From assembly GCA_030680605.1 (NCBI GenBank), contig JAUXUQ010000002.1, forward strand, positions 124,001 to 188,000: a stretch of 64,000 bases of DNA, written 5' to 3'. Shown piece after piece: positions 39,141 through 48,203 of this stretch (positions are counted from its first letter, which is position 1; every line of letters begins with the position of its first letter). The notes under the pieces were generated by a model. The model did not search any database. It was not told where the DNA came from and worked only from the letters and a program-made list of their open reading frames with translations. This stretch comes from Gammaproteobacteria bacterium. GTDB lineage: Bacteria > Pseudomonadota > Gammaproteobacteria > SURF-13. A program made the translations under genes and the position numbers.

Positions 39141-40265
39141 ATGTTAAAGAGGCAACAACTTGGTCGGTCACGCCGTTGGGTGGTCAAGATCGGCAGTGCG
39201 CTGCTGACCAACGAGGGGCGTGGACTCGACCTGTCCGGCATCGGCGCCTGGGTGGAGCAGATGGTTGCACTCAGGCGCGCAGATGTCGAGCTGGTGCTGG
39301 TGTCATCAGGTGCAGTGGCCGAAGGGGTAAAGCGGCTGGGTTGGCGTCAGCGCCCGAGCGCGCTATATGAGCTGCAAGCCGCCGCTGCCGTGGGACAGAT
39401 GGGGCTGGTACAGGCCTACGAGTCCTGCTTCCAGCGCCATGGCATGCACACCGCCCAGATACTACTGACCCATGATGATCTTTCTAACCGCAAGCGTTAT
39501 CTCAACGCGCGCAGCACACTGCGAACCTTGCTCAAACTCGGTGTGGTGCCGGTGGTGAATGAGAACGATACGGTGGCGACAGAGGAAATCCGCTTTGGCG
39601 ATAACGATACCCTGGCGGCACTGGTAGCCAATCTGGTTGAGGCGGAGTTGCTGGTGATTCTTACCGATCAGCCTGGCATGTTTGAGGCCGATCCACGTGT
39701 TCAACCGGACGCCAAGCTCATCCACGAGGCCCGGGCGGGGGACGCCAGCCTGGAATCCATGGCGGGGGGTGGCTCAGGGGCATTGGGGCGTGGCGGCATG
39801 CTGACCAAGGTGCGGGCTGCAGCGCAGGCAGCGCGTTCCGGGGCCTCTACCCTGATAGTCTCTGGACGCGAGACAAATGTGCTGCTGCGTATCGTTCAGG
39901 GTGAGGAAAGAGGTACGTTGCTTTATTCCAGCGAGGATCCGCTGGCGGCGCGCAAGCAGTGGCTGGCCGGGCAGTTACAACTGCGCGGGCGGCTTACGCT
40001 GGATGCAGGTGCAGCCAAGGTGTTGCGCGAGGCGGGCAAGAGTCTGCTGCCGGTGGGTGTAGTCGCTGTGGAGGGTGTATTTGCCCGCGGTGAGGCGGTG
40101 GCCTGCCTGGCGCCTGACGGCAAGGAGGTCGCCCGTGGGTTGGTGAACTATGGCGCCGACGAAGTGCGTAAAATCATGCGTCACCCCAGCGACAAGATCG
40201 CGGAGCTGCTGGGGTATGTGGATGAACCCGAGCTTATCCATCGCGACAATCTGGTGCTGATTTAG
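39141..40265 (+). CDS. proB: Glutamate 5-kinase
   Basis: It phosphorylates glutamate in the first step of proline synthesis. The 374-residue protein has an amino-acid-kinase domain ([42 protein letters not shown]) and a C-terminal PUA domain ([22 protein letters not shown]..), as in E. coli. The ATG at 39141 is preferred over an in-frame start at 39093 lying in the repeat. The position after obgE is common. Confidence 0.96.
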   Translation: MLKRQQLGRSRRWVVKIGSALLTNEGRGLDLSGIGAWVEQMVALRRADVELVLVSSGAVAEGVKRLGWRQRPSALYELQAAAAVGQMGLVQAYESCFQRHGMHTAQILLTHDDLSNRKRYLNARSTLRTLLKLGVVPVVNENDTVATEEIRFGDNDTLAALVANLVEAELLVILTDQPGMFEADPRVQPDAKLIHEARAGDASLESMAGGGSGALGRGGMLTKVRAAAQAARSGASTLIVSGRETNVLLRIVQGEERGTLLYSSEDPLAARKQWLAGQLQLRGRLTLDAGAAKVLREAGKSLLPVGVVAVEGVFARGEAVACLAPDGKEVARGLVNYGADEVRKIMRHPSDKIAELLGYVDEPELIHRDNLVLI

Positions 40266-40274
40266 AATCAGTTG

Positions 40275-40380
40275 CTAGTGGCGAGCAACTCATAACCCTG
40301 CTTAATGGTAGTTCCTGGCTACTCGCCACTCGCTACTCGCCACTAGTGAGTAGATCGGTTCAAGCCGAAGGCGGAACCGA
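40275..40380. repeat. Repeat-rich spacer between proB and the flavoprotein gene
   Basis: CTAGTGGCGAG (40275-40285) is inverted as CTCGCCACTAG (40336-40346). GCTACTCGCCACT occurs twice in tandem (40318-40330 and 40332-40344). A hairpin TCGGTTC/GAACCGA follows at 40355-40380. The genes on both sides converge here, so part may act as a terminator, but the 14-bp tandem period suggests an extragenic repeat. Confidence 0.75.
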
Positions 40381-40392
40381 CAAAATAGCTCC

Positions 40393-41538
40393 CTACGCCA
40401 GCACCGCCGGGAGCTGTTTGAGCCAGGTATTTTTTTCCGTTGTGGCCGCGCCGGTGAGCACCATGCCGAGCAATGCATGATCGGCGCTATAAAAAAGCGC
40501 ACGCACACCATCGCCGAGTTCCTCTACCTCCCACTGTCCCTGCGCGCTGTGCGGTGGCGGTGATACCACCACCGGATGCACCGGTGTCTTCACCAGTACC
40601 GGCATGGCAGGGTAACTGACCTCTGTGGGCACGCCGGCCAGCGTCTTGGCGAGTGCGCGCGCACAGGACATGAGCGGCATCACGAACGGCAATACCAGCC
40701 CTGCTACCTCCGCACAGTCCCCGAGTGCGTAGATATCGGATTGGCTGGTGAGCAGCTGGCGATCCACCACGATACCGCGGTTCACATCGAGCCCAGCCTC
40801 CTGGGCCAGATCGGTGCGCGCGCGCAGGCCCACAGCGGAAAGCACGATATCGGCCTCGAGCACGGAGGCGTCTGCCAGTGTGAGACGGTATCCGGTGTCG
40901 TGCTTGGCCACGGCCTGCACCGTGTTGCCAAGGTGCCAGCTCACGCCCAGCCCGGCGAGCGCCTTTTCCAGCGCGCGTCCGGCCTGCTCCGGTATCAGGC
41001 GATCCAGCGGCATCTTGCCGGAACCGATGACGTCGACCTGAAAGCCCGCAGCCTGCAGGTCATTGGCAAACTCGCAGCCGATCAGCCCGGCGCCGATGAT
41101 GGCAACCCGTTTTTTGCCGGTCAGCGCATGCCGGAAACGTGTGTAGTCAGCGAGATCGTTGACGGCATAGACGTCCGCTGCGCCATCACCCGCGAGGGGT
41201 GGACGCACCGGGTCGGCACCCAGTGCCAGCACCAGCGTGCTGTAGGCCAGGGTTTCATCGCGCGCCCGGAGGGTGTGTGCGACCGGGTCAATGGCGGTGA
41301 CGCGGGTCTCGGTCCAGAGGGTGGCATGAAGGTCTGCTGCCATCCTGGCGTTGTCTGCGGTGGCCAGTTGTTCGGGCTGTGTGCCCTTGCTGAGCGCATT
41401 GGAGAGCATCGGCTTGGAATAGAAGCGCCCGTCATCGGCGGTAATGATGTACAGAGGGATATCAGTATCCAGTTTGCGCAGCTCGCGCGCCAGGGTATAG
41501 CCGGCCAGGCCCGTGCCAATAATAATGACAGGCCTCAT
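40393..41538 (-). CDS. FAD-dependent rubredoxin-reductase-like oxidoreductase
   Basis: The 381-residue protein begins MRPVIIIGTGLAGYTLAREL with an FAD-binding Rossmann motif. It has a second nucleotide fold at KRVAIIGAGLIGCEFANDL and the flavin motif SDIYALGDCAE. Length and sequence fit NAD(P)H-rubredoxin or related reductases. A longer frame reaching 41778 is ignored because the ATG at 41538 overlaps the speE stop as ATGA. No rubredoxin gene is adjacent, so the electron acceptor is open. Confidence 0.85.
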   Translation of the reverse strand: MRPVIIIGTGLAGYTLARELRKLDTDIPLYIITADDGRFYSKPMLSNALSKGTQPEQLATADNARMAADLHATLWTETRVTAIDPVAHTLRARDETLAYSTLVLALGADPVRPPLAGDGAADVYAVNDLADYTRFRHALTGKKRVAIIGAGLIGCEFANDLQAAGFQVDVIGSGKMPLDRLIPEQAGRALEKALAGLGVSWHLGNTVQAVAKHDTGYRLTLADASVLEADIVLSAVGLRARTDLAQEAGLDVNRGIVVDRQLLTSQSDIYALGDCAEVAGLVLPFVMPLMSCARALAKTLAGVPTEVSYPAMPVLVKTPVHPVVVSPPPHSAQGQWEVEELGDGVRALFYSADHALLGMVLTGAATTEKNTWLKQLPAVLA

Positions 41539-42386
41539 GCTGCGACTGCCGGCGCATCCAGTCGCTCGCGCAGGAACTGCGGCAGGGCGCAGGCTGCCCG
41601 ATGGATGGCAGGGTTGTAGTAGCGCGTGGGGAGGGTCTGCTCGCGCAGGGTGTCGAGTGCTGCACCCTTGCCTGCCAGCGTTGCGCTCCACCAGCCGGAT
41701 GGGTAGGTGCACTGCGGAAAGGGCAGAGTGCGCACGTCGCTGAAGCCCGCTGCCCGCAGTGCGCCATGCATGGCGCAAATCAGGTCGGCATGAAACAGCG
41801 GCGACTCGCTTTGTGCCGCCAGGATGCCGCCGGGTCGCAGCGCACGCCAGCAGTCTTTATAAAAGTCCTCGGAAAACAAGCCGGCGGCCGGACCAATGGG
41901 ATCCGTACCATCGACGATAATCACATCAAACCGCCCAGCCTCGGCATCGGCTGCCCACGCGATGCCATCGGCGAACAGGAGTTTGGCCCGCTCATCGTGG
42001 TTGGAGGCGGTAAGCGCGGGGAAGTATTGCTCGGCGACGCGCGTAACGCGCTCGTCGAGTTCGACCTGGACGACTTCGGTTACGGAATGTTTCAGCACCT
42101 CGTGCAGCGTGCCGCAGTCGCCGCCGCCGATGATGAGCACGGTCTTGGGCTGGGCGTGAGAAAACAGCGCCGGGTGCGACATCATCTCGTGGTAGATAAA
42201 GTTGTCCCGGTCAGTTACCATCACCAGGCCATCGAGGGTCATCAGCCGGCCAAATCCCTCGGTTTCGTAAATCTCGATGCGTTGATAGGGGGATTGCTCG
42301 TCATGCAGTTTGCGTGCGGTCTTGAGCGAGATGGCCGATCCTTGTCCCGCCCATACTTCTGTGTACCAGAGACCGTCCATCGTCAT
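41535..42386 (-). CDS. speE: Spermidine synthase
   Basis: It transfers an aminopropyl group from decarboxylated S-adenosylmethionine to putrescine. The 283-residue methyltransferase-fold protein has VLIIGGGDCGTLHEVLKH, VELDERV and DVIIVDGTDPIGPA, with the GGGDG-type loop reading GGGDCG here. It is divergent from speA across about 50 nt, so both polyamine genes may share a control region. No speD is seen in the window. Confidence 0.95.
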   Translation of the reverse strand: MTMDGLWYTEVWAGQGSAISLKTARKLHDEQSPYQRIEIYETEGFGRLMTLDGLVMVTDRDNFIYHEMMSHPALFSHAQPKTVLIIGGGDCGTLHEVLKHSVTEVVQVELDERVTRVAEQYFPALTASNHDERAKLLFADGIAWAADAEAGRFDVIIVDGTDPIGPAAGLFSEDFYKDCWRALRPGGILAAQSESPLFHADLICAMHGALRAAGFSDVRTLPFPQCTYPSGWWSATLAGKGAALDTLREQTLPTRYYNPAIHRAACALPQFLRERLDAPAVAA

Positions 42387-42436
42387 AATGTGAAGTCCTT
42401 TTGTGGATAGTGGGGGACACCAGAGATAATAGCAAA

Positions 42437-44365
42437 ATGACTACGCACACGGAAAATTTTTTGGGCAAGGAAGAGACCTGGCCTGTGGCTCAAGCGCGCG
42501 AGTTTTACAACATCGCCTACTGGGGCAGTGGCTATTTTGATATCAATGATGAGGGCCATGTGGTGGTTCTGCCACAGCCTGGGACAGGGGCGGGCGTTGA
42601 TCTTTACCGTCTGAGCGATGAAATCAGGGCGGCCGGACTTTCTCTTCCGGTACTGGTACGGTTTTCGGGCATTCTGCACCAGCGTGTAGACACGCTATGT
42701 GAGGCTTTTGCCCGCGCGATGGCGGCGGATAACTACAAGGCGGACTACACAGCCGTCTATCCCATCAAGGTCAACCAGCAGCGACGCGTGGTAGAGGAGA
42801 TTGTCCGGCATGGTGGCGGCCGTGTAGGGCTGGAGGCAGGCAGTAAACCCGAGCTGATGGCGGTACTTGCGCTCTCGGGTATGAATAGTGCCAAGGGCAG
42901 TATCGTAATCTGCAACGGCTACAAGGACCGTGAATATATCCGGCTGGCACTGATCGGCAAACAACTGGGCCACCGGGTGTATATCGTGGTCGAGCGGCTG
43001 TCAGAACTGGATCTGGTGATAGCGGAGTCGCGTGCCCTGAATATTGCACCGCTCATTGGCGTGCGTGTGCGGCTGGCCTCCATCGGCGCGGGCAAGTGGC
43101 AGAACACCGGGGGTGAGAAGTCAAAATTCGGACTTTCCGCTACCCAGGTGCTGCGGGTGACTGAGCGGCTGCGGCAGGCAGGTATGCTCGACGCCTTCCA
43201 GCTCATGCATTTTCATCTCGGGTCGCAGATCGCCAACATCCGCGACATCCAGCTCGGCATGCGCGAATGCGCACGTTACTACGCTGAACTCCGGCATATA
43301 GGTGTGGATCTGCGTTGTGTGGATGTGGGGGGTGGGCTGGGCGTGGATTACGATGGCACCCGCTCGCGCAATTTCTGTTCAATGAACTATAGCGTGCAGG
43401 AGTATGCCGACAACGTGGTGCATGCGCTGCATGAGATATGTGCCGAGCAGAATATTCCCCAGCCAAACATTATTACAGAATCTGGCCGCGCCATGACGGC
43501 GCACCACGCCATGCTGATCACCAATGTCATTGACGTAGAGCAGGCGCCGCAACCCGCGCAGATAGCGGCCGCCACCGCCGACGAGCATCCGCTGATTCAG
43601 GAGTTGTGGCGCGTCCTGGACCGGATATCCGCGCGCAGTGCGGCTGAGGCGTATCATGCCGCCGTGCACAGGCTGTCCGAGGCCAACGTCATGTTCAGTC
43701 AGGGCACGCTTGACCTCGCGCAACGTGCGCGTATTGAGCAGATATACTCTGCCATCTGCTGGCGGGCACGTGATTTCTTCCAGGCCGGTTCACGCATGCA
43801 GCGCGAACTGCTCGATGAGCTGAACGAAAAGCTCGCCGACAAATACTTTTGCAACTTTTCCCTGTTCCAGTCCATGCCCGATTCATGGGCAATAGACCAG
43901 ATATTCCCCATTATGCCGCTGCACCGGCTGGATGAGCGCCCGACGCGCCGCGCTGCGCTGCAGGACATTACCTGTGATTCCGATGGGCGCATCGATTTGT
44001 ATGTCGATGGCGAAGGGGTGGAGACCAGCCTGTTGCTGCACCCCTTGCACAGTGATCAGCCCTATCTGCTGGGTATTTTTCTGCTGGGTGCTTATCAGGA
44101 AATCCTGGGCGATATGCACAACCTGTTTGGCGATACTGACTCAGTACATGTCGAGCTGGCGGCTGATGGAGGCTATCGGTTGGCGGAGCCCTTGCGGGGG
44201 GATACGGCCGAGACAGTATTACGCTATGTTAACTTCGATGCAGAAGACCTGTTACAGAAGTTTCGCAAGCAGATTGAGACGGCGCAGCTGACGCCGGACG
44301 AGCGGCAACTGTTTTTGCACGAACTGCGTGAGGGGTTGAGCGGTTATACCTATCTCGAAGACTAG
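42437..44365 (+). CDS. speA: Biosynthetic arginine decarboxylase
   Basis: It makes agmatine from arginine with PLP, the entry to putrescine when ornithine decarboxylase is not used. The 642-residue fold-III enzyme has the PLP Lys in VYPIKVNQQRRVVEE, then GLEAGSKPELM, FHLGSQIANIRDI and the DVGGGLGVDYDGT motif, with GEGVE near the C-terminus. I chose the ATG at 42437; 42401 lies nearer speE and lacks similarity. The agmatine-processing enzymes are not in the window. Confidence 0.95.
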   Translation: MTTHTENFLGKEETWPVAQAREFYNIAYWGSGYFDINDEGHVVVLPQPGTGAGVDLYRLSDEIRAAGLSLPVLVRFSGILHQRVDTLCEAFARAMAADNYKADYTAVYPIKVNQQRRVVEEIVRHGGGRVGLEAGSKPELMAVLALSGMNSAKGSIVICNGYKDREYIRLALIGKQLGHRVYIVVERLSELDLVIAESRALNIAPLIGVRVRLASIGAGKWQNTGGEKSKFGLSATQVLRVTERLRQAGMLDAFQLMHFHLGSQIANIRDIQLGMRECARYYAELRHIGVDLRCVDVGGGLGVDYDGTRSRNFCSMNYSVQEYADNVVHALHEICAEQNIPQPNIITESGRAMTAHHAMLITNVIDVEQAPQPAQIAAATADEHPLIQELWRVLDRISARSAAEAYHAAVHRLSEANVMFSQGTLDLAQRARIEQIYSAICWRARDFFQAGSRMQRELLDELNEKLADKYFCNFSLFQSMPDSWAIDQIFPIMPLHRLDERPTRRAALQDITCDSDGRIDLYVDGEGVETSLLLHPLHSDQPYLLGIFLLGAYQEILGDMHNLFGDTDSVHVELAADGGYRLAEPLRGDTAETVLRYVNFDAEDLLQKFRKQIETAQLTPDERQLFLHELREGLSGYTYLED

Positions 44366-44389
44366 GGTGGTTCAGATACGGTACCGGCT

Positions 44390-44911
44390 ATGGTGTTCTC
44401 CTATTATCATCGCTTAAGCAAGCGTCAACAGCAGGTATACCAGCGCAGTGACGCTATCAGCGTCATCGTGTTGCCGGAGGGTGCCGGGTTGCAGAGCGTA
44501 ACGGCAGCGCTGGCGCAAGCGCTGGAGCTGGAGGATCGTGCTGCAGCAGAATCCACCTGCCAACGTATTGCCGACGGGATTGCCGAGCGGCTAAATGTTA
44601 CGTCGCTACGGATAAAAGTTCTTGCCCGGCGGCCCAAGCTGCAGGGCGGGGAGCTGCACGGCATCTATGAGCGTACGGATACCGCCAAGGCAACCATCAA
44701 GCTGTGGATGCGTACCGTCGAACGCCGCCAGGTAGTGGCCTTTCGCACCTTCTTTCGAACCCTGATCCACGAGCTCTGTCACCACCTGGACTACGAGTGG
44801 CTCAAGCTCACAGATTCACTGCACACCGAGGGTTTTTATAAGCGTGAATCGAGCTTGGTGCGCCAGCTTGCCGGAGCACATGAAGCGCTCGCTCAAAAGA
44901 CGAAGTGCTGA
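44390..44911 (+). CDS. Predicted zincin-like protein with HELCHH motif
   Basis: I do not recognise a named family. The 173-residue soluble protein has TFFRTLIHELCHHLDYEWLK, an HExxH zinc-protease motif with a following His-Leu-Asp, near residue 130. A helical N-terminal half and a short RESSLVRQLAG tail complete it. The layout is like SprT or other minimal zincins. It starts 24 nt after speA and may be co-transcribed. The ribosome-binding site is weak, so the start is uncertain. Confidence 0.65.
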   Translation: MVFSYYHRLSKRQQQVYQRSDAISVIVLPEGAGLQSVTAALAQALELEDRAAAESTCQRIADGIAERLNVTSLRIKVLARRPKLQGGELHGIYERTDTAKATIKLWMRTVERRQVVAFRTFFRTLIHELCHHLDYEWLKLTDSLHTEGFYKRESSLVRQLAGAHEALAQKTKC

Positions 44912-45054
44912 AGGCGTTTGAAATGTGAAGATTGCGGCGAGCTTGGTGTCAGGCCTGTACTTTTTTGCGGCTAAACGGCCACAGCAGTGTTCGACCCTGC
45001 CAGGCTACGACGCGGGAAATGGCGCGATCTTTTTGGGCAGGGGTTGATTTTGAT

Positions 45055-45351
45055 CTAGGCCTGGCGCCGAGGCCACTGCTTGCGCACCGCTTCGAATAAT
45101 TCCCAGGTGGTAAACAGCCGGCCAGCCCAGAGCAGCAGCTTGTTCCGGGGTGCGCGCAACAGCAGTGTGGCGCTTGTTACCGCCAGCAGCGGATGGATGC
45201 GCACCGCCTGCACGATGGCAAATCCCATGTCCAGCCACCACAAGCATTTTTGCAGGTTGGATGCGACATAGGATACTTCGCTGCGCTGGGCTGCCGCCTG
45301 CGACACCAGGAGCTCGCGCCGCCGTCGCAGAAATTTCATACGCGTATTCAT
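45055..45351 (-). CDS. YqjK-like family protein
   Basis: The 98-residue protein has a basic N-terminus (MKFLRRRRELLVSQAAAQRSEV), a central helix and a hydrophobic stretch near VRIHPLLAVTSATLLL. It resembles E. coli YqjK by size, charge and place. Its ATG overlaps the yqjE stop (ATGA). The molecular role is unknown; the yqjDEK trio is associated with stress in E. coli. Confidence 0.75.
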   Translation of the reverse strand: MNTRMKFLRRRRELLVSQAAAQRSEVSYVASNLQKCLWWLDMGFAIVQAVRIHPLLAVTSATLLLRAPRNKLLLWAGRLFTTWELFEAVRKQWPRRQA

Positions 45352-45758
45352 GGCCGGGATGTCAATCGTTCACAGTCCTTGTTGAGTTCCGACAGGGTGA
45401 CGGAAAACAGCCGTGGCCGGGTCTTGATCTTGTGACGCACCACCAGTGCGGCGATGGCGCCGATACCCAGGTAAAAGACAGTGAAGCCGGCCAGCACATA
45501 CAGCCGGTGAGTTTCCCAGAAGGCCGCCACGATGAACGCGGTACAGAGCAGCAGGCCCAGTCCGAGAAAAAATACCGACACCAGTCCGTACATGAATAGC
45601 TGTCGGATCCTTTCTCCTTCTTCTTCCAGTTCAGTGGAAAGGATTTCTACCCGGGTATGCAGTATCTCGGTAAATGTCGCCAGCAACCGCTGCAACGCGG
45701 CCAGTAGCCCGGTCGTGTTGCCGGGTGCCGGTTCTGGGCTGGCGTCGTCGTGCACCAT
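45348..45758 (-). CDS. YqjE-like holin-superfamily membrane protein
   Basis: The 136-residue protein has an amphipathic N-terminal helix (ILHTRVEILSTELEEEGERIRQL), two membrane spans (about 55-77 and 86-108) and a basic tail. This is the pattern of the phage-holin-superfamily/YqjE proteins. It lies between yqjD and yqjK homologues with gaps of 4 nt or less, indicating one operon. No lytic function is implied. Confidence 0.8.
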   Translation of the reverse strand: MVHDDASPEPAPGNTTGLLAALQRLLATFTEILHTRVEILSTELEEEGERIRQLFMYGLVSVFFLGLGLLLCTAFIVAAFWETHRLYVLAGFTVFYLGIGAIAALVVRHKIKTRPRLFSVTLSELNKDCERLTSRP

Positions 45759-45762
45759 GAGG

Positions 45763-46095
45763 CTAGCGCCGAGAGATCAGCATGCCGAGCAGAAAGCCCG
45801 CTGCGGTGGCAATGGCAACCGCCTGCCAGGGGTTTTCATGGACGAGTTCATCGGCCGTCTCAGCCGCCGCCTTGGCTCGGTCAACCAAGTCGTTCTCTAC
45901 TTCGTCGAGCTTGCGTCGCGCTGCTTGCAGGCTTTCCTCGGCCCGTGCGCGCACTGCGCCGATATTGTCTCCGGCCTGGTTGGCGGTTACCTTAAGCAGT
46001 TCTTCAGCGTCATGCATAACCGCTTTGAAATCCTTGATCAGCCTATCCCTTGCAGGTTGTGTTGTATTAGCCATCGGTTGTTTTTTAGTAGCCAT
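45763..46095 (-). CDS. DUF883/YqjD-ElaB family protein
   Basis: The 110-residue protein has a long helical, charged region (ESLQAARRKLDEVENDLVDRAK) and a C-terminal membrane anchor VAIATAAGFLLGMLISRR. In E. coli YqjD and ElaB bind ribosomes at the membrane in stationary phase. AAGGAG lies 6 nt before the ATG at 46095, which fixes the start. It is the first gene of the yqjDEK-like operon. Confidence 0.88.
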   Translation of the reverse strand: MATKKQPMANTTQPARDRLIKDFKAVMHDAEELLKVTANQAGDNIGAVRARAEESLQAARRKLDEVENDLVDRAKAAAETADELVHENPWQAVAIATAAGFLLGMLISRR

Positions 46096-46309
46096 CGCTT
46101 GCTCCTTTATGTCTTTTTTTCAGGTTTGATAAAAACAGCGATTGTGTCGCCATTCACATAACAACATCATCAACTCTCAATCTAAGTCCCGGCCGGCGCT
46201 CGAGCCGATCCACCCCCATGGTTCCTGAAAATCATTGATCCATAGAAATTCTTATAAATCCACCCTGCAGGTTCACGCGCACTCCGCCCGGGTTACCCAG
46301 GTACGCTGG

Positions 46310-47539
46310 TCACTTTCCCAGCAGCTCTCCGACAGGTTTCAAGTCGTCTACATGGTCGCATACCGCCTTGATGGCCATGAGGATGGGTATGCCCAGCAAT
46401 AAACCCCACACGCCCCACAACCAACCCCAAAACAGTACGCCTGCGAAAACCACTACTGCATTCATCTGGCTGGCCTTGCTGGTAAGCCACGGCGTCAGCC
46501 AAAAACCTTCGAGACTGGTGATAACCAGTGCAATACCGGAGACCGAGAGCGCCATGCCTATTGTTCCGAATTGGAGGAAAGCGGCCAGTGCTGTGCCGAT
46601 GGTAATGATCAGTGCACCGAGATAGGGGATAGTATTTAATATCGCGGCGGCGATCCCCCAGATCGCGGCATGCTCCAGGCCGATCCACATAAACGCAAGC
46701 CAGGTGGCCACCCCCACAAGAATACTGGTGAATACCTGCACCAGCAGATAACGCTGAATCTGGCCGGTGATCTCATCCAGCACATGGAGGGTGATTTTTT
46801 TTCTTCTAAAGGTGGGGCCGCTGATTCTGACCAGTTTGCGCCTGAAACTGTCGCCTGAAACCATCAGAAAATATGCGAGAAACATCACTATGGTGGCTTT
46901 GGCAGCAAACTCGAGTGCCTTCATCGTTCTGCCCCAAAGGTAGTCCTGGATATTAAATTTTGGCTTTTCGATTTGTACCCGGGCTACCCCCCGCGGGGCG
47001 ACAGGCAGCGGGGTTGGTGTATCGCTCGCTGCTTGCTGCAGCTCGGTGGTGGCTTTCTGCACTTTTTCGATCGCACTTTCGGACGTTCCCCGATTTATAC
47101 GCAGCGTCTTGCGAAATTTCTGCGCCGCTTCAGGCAAGCTGGCTATCATTTCGGCGGCTTCATTTTTCAGAGAATAAGCCAGAGAGCTTATCCCACCGAC
47201 GATACCCATCAACAATACGGCGGCGCCGATGGCGCGAGGAATCCGCCGTTTCTGCATCAAGTCAACGAGGGGAGAAAGAGCATAGCTGATCATCACGCCA
47301 AACATCAGCGGGATGAAAACCGCACTGGCCCAATGCAGTGTGAAGATAATCGCAAGCACTGTGAGCAGCACCAGCGACAGGCTGCGCACGTCAACCGGTA
47401 TGCTGACAGTAGTGGGTTGCTCCGCAGTGCCCGGCGTGGCCGTCCCCTGGCCAGCCAGGGGTTCTTCAGCGTGATTTTCTGCGCCGTCCCGGGTTTCAGG
47501 ATTCACGGGTGCGACAGATGAAACAGCAGTGATATTCAT
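46310..47539 (-). CDS. AI-2E family transporter (PerM/YdiK type)
   Basis: The 409-residue polytopic protein has an extended N-terminal cytoplasmic segment (about 55 residues), paired spans near SLVLLTVLAIIFTLHW and FIPLMFGVMISYALSPLV, and the family end motif WGLLLGIPILMAIKAVCDH. Members export diverse small molecules, and despite the family name most do not carry autoinducer-2. The substrate here is unknown. It begins the accessory region. Confidence 0.9.
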   Translation of the reverse strand: MNITAVSSVAPVNPETRDGAENHAEEPLAGQGTATPGTAEQPTTVSIPVDVRSLSLVLLTVLAIIFTLHWASAVFIPLMFGVMISYALSPLVDLMQKRRIPRAIGAAVLLMGIVGGISSLAYSLKNEAAEMIASLPEAAQKFRKTLRINRGTSESAIEKVQKATTELQQAASDTPTPLPVAPRGVARVQIEKPKFNIQDYLWGRTMKALEFAAKATIVMFLAYFLMVSGDSFRRKLVRISGPTFRRKKITLHVLDEITGQIQRYLLVQVFTSILVGVATWLAFMWIGLEHAAIWGIAAAILNTIPYLGALIITIGTALAAFLQFGTIGMALSVSGIALVITSLEGFWLTPWLTSKASQMNAVVVFAGVLFWGWLWGVWGLLLGIPILMAIKAVCDHVDDLKPVGELLGK

Positions 47540-47656
47540 GGCGTCTTGTCTTGGACAGAGTAGCGTGGATTAGCGAGGCGTAAACCCACCGATGCTGGAG
47601 TCAAGCCTTCACCCTCAGCATGCGATTATACAGGCCAAAGTTCATTGAGCGTTTGT

Positions 47657-47734
47657 TTAGTTCATAAAGAAATAAATAATCACCAACACAAACGCCGGAA
47701 CACCGAGCAGCCACGCAATCAGATATTTACCCAT
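47657..47734 (-). CDS. 25-residue single-span membrane peptide
   Basis: This short frame encodes 25 residues beginning MGKYLIAWLLGVPAFV and ending with a hydrophobic run and MN. The gene start is preceded by AAGGAGAAATGTC, a strong ribosome-binding site 8 nt from the ATG. It looks like the small single-span proteins (DUF5670/DUF3309-like) elsewhere in this region. Function unknown; expression would need proteomics. Confidence 0.65.
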   Translation of the reverse strand: MGKYLIAWLLGVPAFVLVIIYFFMN

Positions 47735-47788
47735 GACATTTCTCCTTCAAGAAACTACTGTATGAAACCGCCCAGTGGTCGAATAATA

Positions 47789-47825
47789 GCGACTCTTGCT
47801 GGACATTATGTCCAGCAAGAGTCGC
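47789..47825. repeat. 18-bp perfect hairpin with a one-base loop
   Basis: GCGACTCTTGCTGGACAT (47789-47806) is followed by T and its exact complement ATGTCCAGCAAGAGTCGC (47808-47825). It sits between the BON gene end (47837) and the start of the 25-residue peptide gene. No T-run follows on either strand. It could be a terminator stem, an RNA stability element or a protein-binding palindrome. Confidence 0.9.
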
Positions 47826-47836
47826 GACCGACCGAT

Positions 47837-48181
47837 TTAGTGTTTATGCAGTAAGTCATTCTTAACGGATTTCACACCCTTGACATGGCGCGCAACTTCG
47901 ACCGCTTTGTTAATGTCGGCCTTGTCATGGACGAAGCCACTTAACTGAACCACGCCTTTGAAGGTTTCGACGTTGATCTCGGCCGATTTCAGGGAAGGTT
48001 CATTGAAAATTGCCGCCTTCACTTTGGTGGTAATGATGGTGTCGTCAATATACTCTCCGGTGCTTTCATGTTTTACCGTATGCTCTCCGGCTCCTTCATG
48101 TTTTGCCGTCGAGGTGCATCCGAGCATAGGAGCCAGCAGAATGACGAGGAAGAAAGTAGAAACATATTTAAGTTGATTCAT
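47837..48181 (-). CDS. BON-domain lipoprotein, first paralogue
   Basis: The 114-residue protein has a lipoprotein-type signal (MNQLKYVSTFFLVILLAPMLGC) and one BON domain (DTIITTKVKAAIFNEP, GVVQLSGFVHD, VKGVKSVKNDL). BON domains bind phospholipids at the cell envelope (OsmY, DolP). The ATG at 48181 has GGAGG 8 nt upstream. It is nearly identical to the paralogue at 58923-59234 but has an extra GEHTVKHEST insertion that looks like a local duplication. Confidence 0.88.
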   Translation of the reverse strand: MNQLKYVSTFFLVILLAPMLGCTSTAKHEGAGEHTVKHESTGEYIDDTIITTKVKAAIFNEPSLKSAEINVETFKGVVQLSGFVHDKADINKAVEVARHVKGVKSVKNDLLHKH

Positions 48182-48203
48182 GGTGAAACCCTCCAAATTA
48201 TAA

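Noticed and set aside
45005-45247. An 80-codon minus-strand frame near the yqjK-like gene
   Set aside because: The yqjK-like frame (45055-45351) overlaps it, is coupled to yqjE and matches the family, so this frame is a shadow.
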